NCBI GenBank assembly: GCA_902783405.1
Contig: CACZQZ010000114.1
Span: 1 to 5,528 of the forward strand
DNA from: an uncultured Erysipelotrichaceae bacterium
GTDB taxonomy: Bacteria > Bacillota_I > Bacilli_A > RF39 > UBA660
DNA length: 5,528 bases
Reading direction: 5' to 3'
Below the pieces are notes generated by a model. The model did not search any database, was not told the origin of the DNA, and saw only the letters and a list, made by a program, of their open reading frames with translations. Below, one piece after another: positions 1 to 5,528 of the stretch. Within the stretch, counting starts at the first letter, position 1. Each line of letters begins with the position of its first letter. The position numbers and the translations under genes were made by a program.

Positions 1-60
1 ATCCTTTATCGGTTGATTCCGTTATTTCTTTTTGAAATAATTACTTCTATTTTTCTTACG
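1..60 (-). promoter_or_regulatory. 5' leader of an off-window gene, with a small hairpin and SD-like site
   Basis: Downstream of the promoter, the minus strand has a 7-bp perfect hairpin TTATTTC-AAAAA-GAAATAA (40-22), then CGG-AATCAA-CCG (21-10), a possible 3-bp stem, then AAAGGA (7-2), which resembles a Shine-Dalgarno sequence. No ATG, GTG or TTG occurs on this strand in these 60 bases, so the coding region must begin outside. The hairpin lacks a T tract and is too weak to call a terminator. Whether the leader is regulatory cannot be decided from this fragment. Confidence 0.35.
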
Positions 61-65
61 TTTTA

Positions 66-95
66 ATTGTATCATATTTTTTATTTTCTTAGCAA
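66..95 (-). promoter_or_regulatory. Promoter for a leftward gene beyond the window
   Basis: Directly after the AAA+ stop codon the minus strand has TTGCTA (95-90, 4 of 6 matches to TTGACA), an 18-bp spacer, and TACAAT (71-66, 5 of 6 matches to TATAAT) preceded by TGA, an extended -10. Transcription would begin near 58-60 and run toward the left edge. Its position between a stop codon and a probable SD at the edge supports it. Confidence 0.55.
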
Positions 96-101
96 CTATT
101 T

Positions 102-1694
102 TTAGTCTAAATTCAAATGTTCTGTACTAATATCTTCTTTAGTAATTGTTTTAAGTATTTTCTTTTGTTTTTTATTTTTTACATTAGATGCATGTTTTAC
201 AATGGTTTTTTCATATATATTTCTTACAAATCTTGCATTACCAAAATTTTTCATATTTCTATTTTCTTCGATAATTTCTTTTAAATAAGTAATTGCATCT
301 TCTTCTACTTCAAATCCACTTTTTTTCATAAAGCCTAAGAATATTTTAATAAGTTCATCTGTTGTATAATCTTCAAACTCTAATGTATATCCTATTCTAG
401 AAGTAATTCCTGAATTCGAATTTAAAAAATCTTGCATTTCTTTGGTATAACCAGCAAAAATAACAACTAATTTATCTCTATAATTTTCCATAGCTTGTAT
501 TAATGTTGCAATAGCTTCTGCATTATAAGAATTTTCTCCTTTGACAGCTAAACTATATGCTTCATCAATAAATAAAACTCCATTTAAACTTTTTTCAATT
601 ACAGACATGGTTTTAGGAGCTGTTTGACCTACATATTCCGCAACTAAATCTTTACTAGATACTTCAATTAATTTATTTTCTTTGATATATTTAAGTTCAT
701 ATAAAATATTAGCAATGATTCTTGCAATAGTAGTTTTTCCAGTTCCAGGATTACCTAAAAACACCATATGTAAATTTAAATTATTAATATTTAAATTATC
801 TTTTGCTTTTTCTTTTAAATTCATTACATCGACAAGTTCATGTAAAACTTTTTTTACTTTTTCTAGTCCAACAAGTTCATTTAATTCAGCAAATACTTCA
901 TCTATACTCTTTTGTTTTTCAAGTGTTGGCACTTGTTTATGAAAAGAAATATATTCTACTAAATCTTTCATATATTTTATATAATCTTGTTCTTCATTAT
1001 ATGTTTTTGAAATATAATCAAGCAAAGTAACTTTGAGTGAATCATCAAGTTCTACTTTTTCTAAAATACTTTGATAAATATCTTGAACATCTGGATTTGT
1101 ACCTATAATATGAAATTTAAAGCAACTATTCTTTATATTTTCTCTTCCTAAGAAAAAGGTCACAAGTTCTTCTTTAGTTCCAGATAAGATAATCATATTA
1201 TGGTTATCTTGATTTACAAAGTCTTCAAATTCATAAAAAAATTTTTTTTGGTTTTTTTCATCTTCCAATTGTAATCCATTAATATCATGAAATGTAATAA
1301 AACCATATTTTTTTAAATCATCTTTTTCTAAATTATAAAGAGAAATTGTTTTTTTTGTTTTGCTCTCAATATAATCAAAATATGAAGATGAATGAAACAA
1401 AATACTTTCTATTTTTTCTTTTACCACATTATTATTCGTCTGTAATAATAAAGAAAATGGAACATAATTTTTCTCTATTTGTTCATGATATTTTCTCATA
1501 TATTCAATCATTTTCTTTAAAATATCTTTTGATTCATCTGTAATATAAAGTTTATTGATTTCATCAAACCAAGAAGTCATTTTACTTTGAGCATCTACCA
1601 AAGAAGAATCTTCTTTCGAAGACTCTTTTTGAGATAACTCAACTTTAAAAAAATCATTATAAATATCTTTAAAATAATCTTTTGTATCCATCAT
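102..1694 (-). CDS. AAA+ ATPase of the CbbX/SpoVK type with a degenerate N-terminal module
   Basis: A 530-aa cytoplasmic ATPase of the protein-remodelling CbbX/SpoVK/EccA-like clade. The C-terminal AAA+ domain (about 264-515) is complete: ELVGLEKVKK entry helix (273-282), Walker A GNPGTGKT (314-321), pore-loop region AEYVGQTA (352-359), Walker B VLFIDEAY (373-380), sensor-1 region VVIFAGY (410-416), arginine finger in TSRIGYTLEF (Arg433), and sensor-2 GNARFVRN (485-492). Residues 1-260 are not a known domain by eye, but contain strands placed as in an AAA core without Walker residues (see findings). The start is 1694 or, by SD spacing, 1691. It follows telA by 4 nt and shares its promoter, so the two proteins probably act together; the client is unknown. 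The name SpoVK seen in databases for such proteins should not be read as proof of sporulation. No terminator is seen after its TAA. Confidence 0.9.
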   Translation of the reverse strand: MMDTKDYFKDIYNDFFKVELSQKESSKEDSSLVDAQSKMTSWFDEINKLYITDESKDILKKMIEYMRKYHEQIEKNYVPFSLLLQTNNNVVKEKIESILFHSSSYFDYIESKTKKTISLYNLEKDDLKKYGFITFHDINGLQLEDEKNQKKFFYEFEDFVNQDNHNMIILSGTKEELVTFFLGRENIKNSCFKFHIIGTNPDVQDIYQSILEKVELDDSLKVTLLDYISKTYNEEQDYIKYMKDLVEYISFHKQVPTLEKQKSIDEVFAELNELVGLEKVKKVLHELVDVMNLKEKAKDNLNINNLNLHMVFLGNPGTGKTTIARIIANILYELKYIKENKLIEVSSKDLVAEYVGQTAPKTMSVIEKSLNGVLFIDEAYSLAVKGENSYNAEAIATLIQAMENYRDKLVVIFAGYTKEMQDFLNSNSGITSRIGYTLEFEDYTTDELIKIFLGFMKKSGFEVEEDAITYLKEIIEENRNMKNFGNARFVRNIYEKTIVKHASNVKNKKQKKILKTITKEDISTEHLNLD

Positions 1695-1696
1695 AT

Positions 1697-1700
1697 TCCT
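1697..1700 (-). promoter_or_regulatory. Ribosome binding site of the AAA+ gene, overlapping the telA stop
   Basis: The minus strand reads TAGGAATATGATG: the AGGA core overlaps the telA stop TAG (1701-1699). It lies 2 nt before the ATG at 1694 but 5 nt before the in-frame ATG at 1691. The second ATG is therefore the better-spaced start; the two choices differ by one Met. The overlap indicates coupling of AAA+ translation to termination on telA. Confidence 0.55.
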
Positions 1701-2844
1701 ACTTATCTATATGAATTTCTAACATTTTAGATTTTAATTCTTTTTCGATATCTTCAAGTGTTTTTTCTGCTTCTTGACGCTTAATTCTACCATTTTTATG
1801 TATTTCAATAACTTTATCTAATGTTTCAATTAAATCTTGATTTGTTTTTTGAAGTGTTTCAATATTAACAATAGCTTTTTCACTTTCTTCAGCAATATCA
1901 ATAGATCCTTGTTTTAAGGTTTCACTATTTTTAACAAGCATATCATTGGTTAATTTTGATACAGCTTGTTGACTTTGAAGAGCTCTCTTTGCATTATTAA
2001 TACCTAGTGCTAGTACCATTTGATTTTTCCATAAAGGGATAGTATTGGTAATAGAACTTTGAATTTTTTCAACTAATTCTGCTTCATTATTTTGAAGTAA
2101 TCTAATTTGTGGAGCCATTTGAATTGAAATAATTCTTGTTGTTTTTAAATCATAGATTTTCTTTTCAAATCGATTAATTAAGTTTTCTAAATCATTTACT
2201 TTTTGAACATCTAGTTGATCGTTAGTTTCTCGTGCTTTAGCTTGTAATTTAGGCATTTCTACATTCTTTAATTCTTCTAATTTCTTTTCTCCAGCAATAA
2301 TATAAAGTGAAATTTCTTTAAAATATTCTAGATTTTTTTGATACATTGTATCGAAAATACTGATATCTTTAAGCATTTGTAATTTATCTTTTTCAAGGCC
2401 ACCTTCAATCGTATCAATGTTTTTTTCAATTTTGCTATATTTTGCAATAATATAATCTACTTCTTTTTTAGCATTACTAAATAATTTTGATAAAAATCCT
2501 TTTTTACTACTATTTCCTATATCAGCATCAAAAGATTTAATTTGACTTACTAAATTAGCCAGTAAATCTCCTACTTCTCCAGTGTTTTTTGTTTTAACAT
2601 CTTCTAAAATACTATCAGAAAATTTAGATATTTTTTCTTGTGCCCCAGCACCAAATTGTAACACTTGGGTTGCATCATAAATATCAATTTTTTCATTAAA
2701 TTCATCAATAGCTTTTTTCTCAGAATCTGATAAAGCATCATAATTTAATGATTCTTCTATTTTTTCTTCAGATACATTTTCATTTACAAGTTCTTTTACA
2801 CTTTCTTCATCCATTTGTTTTTCCACTTTTAATTCTAAATTCAT
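1699..2844 (-). CDS. telA: TelA-family toxic anion resistance protein
   Basis: A 381-aa soluble, highly charged helical protein with no signal peptide or membrane segment. It matches the TelA/YaaN family by its order of conserved blocks: VLQFGAGAQEKISKFSDSIL with EDVKTKNTGEVGDLL (about 61-95), a long coiled-coil middle (about 125-235), and the most diagnostic stretch TTRIISIQMAPQIRLLQNN (235-253) followed by ITNTIPLWKNQMVLALG (265-281). A second helical, coiled-coil region (about 285-378) ends the protein, and the first 50 residues are acidic. The family is tied to tolerance of tellurite and, in Listeria, of envelope-acting antimicrobials, but its biochemical role is unknown. The ATG at 2844 has a good SD, GAGAGG at 2858-2853, 8 nt upstream. 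The usual partner XpaC is not in view; instead an AAA+ ATPase follows after 4 nt, suggesting a joint function. Family assignment is firm, but actual tellurite resistance is not implied. Confidence 0.9.
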   Translation of the reverse strand: MNLELKVEKQMDEESVKELVNENVSEEKIEESLNYDALSDSEKKAIDEFNEKIDIYDATQVLQFGAGAQEKISKFSDSILEDVKTKNTGEVGDLLANLVSQIKSFDADIGNSSKKGFLSKLFSNAKKEVDYIIAKYSKIEKNIDTIEGGLEKDKLQMLKDISIFDTMYQKNLEYFKEISLYIIAGEKKLEELKNVEMPKLQAKARETNDQLDVQKVNDLENLINRFEKKIYDLKTTRIISIQMAPQIRLLQNNEAELVEKIQSSITNTIPLWKNQMVLALGINNAKRALQSQQAVSKLTNDMLVKNSETLKQGSIDIAEESEKAIVNIETLQKTNQDLIETLDKVIEIHKNGRIKRQEAEKTLEDIEKELKSKMLEIHIDK

Positions 2845-2877
2845 ATTATCATCCTCTCAATTCTTATCTTTAATTTC

Positions 2878-2906
2878 ATTTTATCATTTTTAATAATTTT
2901 TGTATA
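2878..2906 (-). promoter_or_regulatory. Promoter for the telA-AAA unit
   Basis: In the 86-nt spacer between murI and telA the minus strand carries TATACA (2906-2901, 4 of 6 matches to TTGACA), a 17-bp spacer, and TAAAAT (2883-2878, 5 of 6 matches to TATAAT) preceded by TGA, giving an extended -10. Transcription would start near 2871, about 26 nt before the telA ATG and upstream of its SD. There is no terminator in the spacer, so read-through from gpmA-murI is also likely. Spacing and position support it, but AT-rich DNA yields chance matches. Confidence 0.55.
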
Positions 2907-2930
2907 TGATTAAAATTACTTTTTTTTATT

Positions 2931-3644
2931 TTATGTTTCTATAGAATCAATGATTTTAATGTTTCCTAAAGTTTGTTCTGTTTTTTTCAAGTGATGTTTT
3001 TCTAGTTGTCTTTTTACTTCTTTAGCTACTCCAATAGATCCATCATATATGGTAGCGTTTTTAAAGTATTTTAAAATTTCTTCTCCAACGTAAGGATAAT
3101 GTGTACATCCTAATACAACAGCGTCTATTTCTTTATCCTGATAAGGAAGTAAATGTTCTTCTAATATTTTATGAATAGTATATTCATCTTGCACTTCTAT
3201 AGCGTGCGCTAATCCTTCGCAATTTTCTAAATATATGGTTTGATTTTCTCTTTTATTTTCATGAATCAATTTTTGAACGCTTGCTGAAGTAACTGTAGCT
3301 TTTGTTCCAAGTACTAAAGTCGATTTAGAATGATGATCACATGCAACTTTAATAGCAGGTTCTGTTCCAACAAAAATAATATCTGGATACATTTTTCTTA
3401 AATGATGAATACATCTAGTCGTTGCTGTATTACAAGCTATCACAATAATTTTACATTCATAATTAATAAAATATTCTACAATTCTTTTCGTAATGTTAAG
3501 CAATTCTTCATCACTTTTATTTCCATAAGGATTATTTTTACTATCACCATAATACAAAATATCTTCATTTGGTAAAAGTTTTGTAATTTCATTTAAAACA
3601 GTAAGTCCACCTATTCCAGAATCAAATATACCTATCTTATACAT
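2931..3644 (-). CDS. murI: Glutamate racemase
   Basis: Converts L-glutamate to D-glutamate for the peptidoglycan stem peptide; cofactor-independent, two-cysteine mechanism. The 237-aa protein shows IGIFDSGIGGLTV (4-16) with Asp8 and Ser9, GDSKNNPYGNKS (33-44; the family's GD-x4-PYG region), the first catalytic Cys71 in VIACNTAT (68-75), VGTEPAIK (92-99), and the second catalytic Cys180 in VLGCTHYPY (177-185) with the neighbouring His182. It is slightly shorter than many homologues (about 260-270 aa) but no motif is missing. The ATG at 3644 lies one base after the gpmA stop codon (3648-3646). Its SD-like GAAGAG lies within the gpmA end, so translation is probably coupled to gpmA. The gene argues that the organism builds a peptidoglycan wall. 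No intrinsic terminator follows its TAA. Confidence 0.96.
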   Translation of the reverse strand: MYKIGIFDSGIGGLTVLNEITKLLPNEDILYYGDSKNNPYGNKSDEELLNITKRIVEYFINYECKIIVIACNTATTRCIHHLRKMYPDIIFVGTEPAIKVACDHHSKSTLVLGTKATVTSASVQKLIHENKRENQTIYLENCEGLAHAIEVQDEYTIHKILEEHLLPYQDKEIDAVVLGCTHYPYVGEEILKYFKNATIYDGSIGVAKEVKRQLEKHHLKKTEQTLGNIKIIDSIET

Positions 3645-3645
3645 C

Positions 3646-4344
3646 TTAAGACTCTTCTTTTAAATAATAATGTTTAATTGGTTTTAGATTATCATCTAAT
3701 TCATAACAAATTGGATTTCCTGTTTCAACTTCTACATTTATAATATCTTCATCAGATACTTCATCTAAATATTTAATTAATCCTCTTAAACTATTACCAT
3801 GAGCTACAATAATGATTTTTTTACCATCTTCTAAATCTTTTTTAATTTCACTTTCAAAATAATCTACAACTCTTTTTACGGTATCTAATAAATTTTCTGT
3901 TTGAGGAATTTCTTCTTTTGTTAAATCTTGATATTTTGGATCATTTCCAGGATATCTTGGATCATCCAAAGTTAAAGCAGGAGGCCTAACATCCGCACTT
4001 CTTCTCCATAGTTTTACTTGCTCATCACCATATTTTTCTCTGGTTTCATCCTTATTTAATCCTTGTAAAGCTCCATAATGACGTTCATTTAATTTATAAC
4101 TATACTTTATTTCAATATCTTCTTCATTTAATTCCTTTAAAATATACATTAATGTATCTTCTGCTCTTTTTAAAACAGACGTATATGCTTTATCAAAAGA
4201 AAAACCTTTTTCTTTTAAAACTTTTCCTGCATCAATTGCTTCTTTTATTCCTTCTTCTGATAAATGAACATCTGTCCATCCAGTAAATTTATTTTCTAAA
4301 TTCCAGATACTTTGCCCATGTCTAACAAGTACTAATTTTATCAT
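3646..4344 (-). CDS. gpmA: 2,3-bisphosphoglycerate-dependent phosphoglycerate mutase
   Basis: Cytoplasmic glycolytic enzyme interconverting 3- and 2-phosphoglycerate through a phosphohistidine. The 232-aa protein has the full histidine-phosphatase fold signature: LVRHGQS with the phospho-acceptor His9, NLENKFTGWTDV (15-26), TSVLKRAEDT (55-64), LNERHYGALQGLNK (85-98, acid/base Glu87), WRRSADVRPPAL (113-124), DPRYPGNDP (128-136), and AHGNSLRGL with the second active-site His182. Length and the C-terminal TGNP...YELDDNLKPIKHYYL block are typical. The common RHGES reads RHGQS, a tolerated variant. The ATG at 4344 is set by a strong SD, GGGAGG at 4358-4353, 8 nt upstream. The gene follows the glyQS terminator and promoter and is followed after one base by murI, so it heads a two-gene unit. 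Confidence 0.96.
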   Translation of the reverse strand: MIKLVLVRHGQSIWNLENKFTGWTDVHLSEEGIKEAIDAGKVLKEKGFSFDKAYTSVLKRAEDTLMYILKELNEEDIEIKYSYKLNERHYGALQGLNKDETREKYGDEQVKLWRRSADVRPPALTLDDPRYPGNDPKYQDLTKEEIPQTENLLDTVKRVVDYFESEIKKDLEDGKKIIIVAHGNSLRGLIKYLDEVSDEDIINVEVETGNPICYELDDNLKPIKHYYLKEES

Positions 4345-4363
4345 ATCTTCATCCTCCCTTTAT

Positions 4364-4372
4364 ATTATATCA
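4364..4372 (-). promoter_or_regulatory. Extended -10 promoter for gpmA-murI
   Basis: The minus strand reads TGATATAAT, a perfect TATAAT box (4369-4364) preceded by the TGn extension (4372-4370). No convincing -35 box is found at 16-18 bp; that region is the T tract of the glyQS terminator, so recognition would rest on the extended -10. A start about 7 nt downstream falls near 4357-4358, leaving a leader of only some 13-15 nt that begins practically at the Shine-Dalgarno sequence. The box is exact, but use as a promoter is inferred. Confidence 0.6.
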
Positions 4373-4383
4373 TGCTTTTTAAA

Positions 4384-4420
4384 ATACAAAAAGGATTCTA
4401 TATAAATTGAATCCTTTTTT
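4384..4420 (-). terminator. Intrinsic terminator of glyQS, hairpin overlapping the end of the gene
   Basis: A perfect 11-bp inverted repeat: arms at 4409-4419 and 4388-4398, loop of 10 nt at 4399-4408. Read on the minus strand it is AAAAAGGATTC, loop, GAATCCTTTTT, followed by GTATTTT, so the stem ends in a T tract as in a Rho-independent terminator. The upstream arm lies within the last codons of glyQS (K-R-I-Q) and the stop codon sits at the loop/downstream-arm boundary. Because the A and T tails are symmetrical the element could also stop plus-strand transcription, but no plus-strand gene is seen here. The stem has few GC pairs (a GG/CC and one outer GC), normal for such an AT-rich genome. 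Confidence 0.85.
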
Positions 4421-5528
4421 CTACATAATCTTTTACTTCTTCTATAGGAATTGTCACTTGCTCCATCGTATCTCTATCTCTTACAGTAACTGTTCCTTCA
4501 TTTAACGTATTATCATCTATTGTAACAGCAAAAGGTGTTCCTACAACATCACTTCTTCTATATCTTTTACCAATATTTCCTGATTCATCGTAATCACACA
4601 TGAAATATTTGCTTAAATCTTCATAAATTTCTAAAGCTTTTTCACTATGATATTTTTTCACAAGTGGTAAAACAGTAACTTTATATGGAGCTAAGAATGG
4701 ATGAAATTTCATAACTTCTCTAGTGCTTCCATCTTCAAGTACCTCTTCTGTGTGAGCATTAAATAAAAGTGCTAGACAAGTTCTATCTAATCCATAAGTA
4801 GACTCAATAATATATGGAATATACTTTTGATTAGTTTCTGGATCTAAATATTCTTGTGATACTTTACTATATTCTTGATGGCGAGATAAATCGTAATTGG
4901 TTCTATTATGTGTACCATTAACTTCTCCCCAACCAAATGGAAATTTATATTCAATATCACAAGCTGCATCAGCATAATGAGCTAATTTTTCATGATCATG
5001 AAAACGTAATTTATCACTTGGAATACCTAAATCATTATAAAATTTCTTACCATACTCTTTAAAATATTCATATAGTTTTGGAGCATCTATACTTTTACAA
5101 AAAGTTTGATATTCCATTTGTTCAAATTCAATTGTCCTAAAAGTAAAATTACCTGGTGTTATTTCATTTCGAAACGCTTTACCAATTTGACCGATTGAAA
5201 AAGGTAATTTAGCTCTCATACTTCTTTGAACATTTAAAAAATTAACATATTCTCCTTGAGCATTTTCAGGTCTTAAATAAACCACACTTTTGTTATCTTT
5301 TACAACACCACGATATGTTTCAAACATTAATTTAAACTGACGAATATCAGTAAAATCACATTTACCACATTTTGGACAAGGAACGTTATTTTCTCTTATA
5401 AAGTTAATTAATTCTTCATTTGTCATAGCATCTCCCTTAGATGAATTTGTAAAATCATTTACTAAGTTATCTGCGCGATGTCTTGTTTTACAGTTTTTAC
5501 AATCAGTTAAAGGATCAGCAAAAGAATC
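4398..5528 (-). CDS. glyQS: Glycyl-tRNA synthetase, alpha2 single-chain type (partial, 5' end off the right edge)
   Basis: Class II aminoacyl-tRNA synthetase that charges tRNA-Gly with glycine in the cytoplasm. The minus-strand frame is open from the window edge through to the TAG at 4400-4398, giving 376 visible residues. The Met at 5426 is internal: the 34 codons before it contain the family block DPLTDCKNCKTRHRAD (visible residues 5-20), so the true start lies outside. Two cysteine clusters (C10/C13 and C51/C54/C57) are a likely zinc site. Then come LRPENAQG (about 85-92), motif 2 FRNEITPG...EFEQME (119-139), the GWGEV...RTNYDL substrate region (about 199-214), motif 3 ESTYGLDR (242-249) and a C-terminal anticodon-binding domain (about 280-376) ending in the usual TVRDRDTMEQ block. 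In motif 2 the usual RTREFEQ reads RTIEFEQ. The C-terminus is complete for the family, and the full protein is expected near 450-470 aa. The alpha2 form replaces the glyQ/glyS two-subunit enzyme of many bacteria. Confidence 0.96.
   Translation of the reverse strand, partial: DSFADPLTDCKNCKTRHRADNLVNDFTNSSKGDAMTNEELINFIRENNVPCPKCGKCDFTDIRQFKLMFETYRGVVKDNKSVVYLRPENAQGEYVNFLNVQRSMRAKLPFSIGQIGKAFRNEITPGNFTFRTIEFEQMEYQTFCKSIDAPKLYEYFKEYGKKFYNDLGIPSDKLRFHDHEKLAHYADAACDIEYKFPFGWGEVNGTHNRTNYDLSRHQEYSKVSQEYLDPETNQKYIPYIIESTYGLDRTCLALLFNAHTEEVLEDGSTREVMKFHPFLAPYKVTVLPLVKKYHSEKALEIYEDLSKYFMCDYDESGNIGKRYRRSDVVGTPFAVTIDDNTLNEGTVTVRDRDTMEQVTIPIEEVKDYVEKRIQFI

Noticed and set aside
1..60. T-box riboswitch in the left-edge leader (AGAAGTA followed by a hairpin)
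   Set aside because: The AGTA-like sequence is the only hint; the specifier stem, antiterminator and terminator cannot be seen, and an SD-like site appears within 60 nt of the predicted start, too close for a complete T-box.
682..1543. Open frames on the plus strand (682-942, 803-1030, 1346-1543)
   Set aside because: They lie antisense to the AAA+ gene, encode Phe/Ser/Leu-rich low-complexity peptides expected from the complement of AT-rich coding DNA, and show no recognisable motif.
102..2844. A phage-defence or mobile island carrying telA and the AAA+ gene
   Set aside because: Base composition resembles the neighbours, and no integrase, transposase, direct repeats or tRNA attachment site is visible; the genes sit in line with housekeeping genes.
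2845..2930. Terminator between murI and telA
   Set aside because: The spacer has A and T runs but no stem with GC pairs followed by a T tract on the minus strand.
4398..5426. GlyRS as a shortened 342-aa protein starting at the Met at 5426
   Set aside because: The frame continues upstream to the window edge and those codons carry the conserved GlyRS block DPLTDCKNCK...HRAD, so this Met is internal.
1..5528. Mycoplasma/Spiroplasma origin with TGA read as Trp
   Set aside because: All full genes read through in the standard code, the Trp codons checked are TGG, and a peptidoglycan gene is present.
1..5528. tRNA, rRNA or CRISPR elements
   Set aside because: No cloverleaf-like GC-rich stretch, rRNA core sequence or regularly spaced repeat was seen; coding genes fill nearly the whole window.

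Overview
The window is a very AT-rich stretch of bacterial chromosome in which all five genes lie on the minus strand, so transcription runs from right to left. The genes read through in the standard code: every tryptophan codon I checked is TGG and no internal TGA is needed. Single-chain (alpha2-type) glycyl-tRNA synthetase, 2,3-BPG-dependent phosphoglycerate mutase, glutamate racemase, strong purine-rich Shine-Dalgarno sites and low G+C together point to the Bacillota/Mycoplasmatota side. A walled gut Bacilli lineage (Erysipelotrichales or RF39-like) fits better than a true Mycoplasma, because murI is kept and TGA is not read as Trp. The placement is an inference from gene types and base composition only.

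Layout in transcription order (right to left): (1) 4398-5528, the 3' part of glycyl-tRNA synthetase, whose 5' end lies beyond the right edge. It ends in an intrinsic terminator whose hairpin begins inside the last codons. (2) 4345-4397, a compact junction holding that terminator and an extended -10 promoter for the next unit. (3) 2931-4344, gpmA followed after one base by murI: a glycolytic enzyme translationally coupled to the enzyme that makes D-glutamate for peptidoglycan. (4) 2845-2930, a short spacer without a visible terminator but with a good promoter. (5) 102-2844, a TelA-family protein followed after four bases by a CbbX/SpoVK-type AAA+ ATPase with a long N-terminal region that looks like a decayed second AAA module. 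(6) 1-101, another promoter and the start of a leader with a small hairpin and an SD-like sequence at the very edge, implying a further leftward gene just outside the window.

The housekeeping genes are ordinary. The part that deserves attention is the TelA plus AAA+ pair. TelA proteins are coiled-coil-rich, linked to tolerance of toxic anions and envelope-acting agents, and mechanistically unresolved. A tightly coupled AAA+ remodelling ATPase with its own shared promoter suggests a two-protein stress module. Its location next to murI is compatible with an envelope role but does not prove one.
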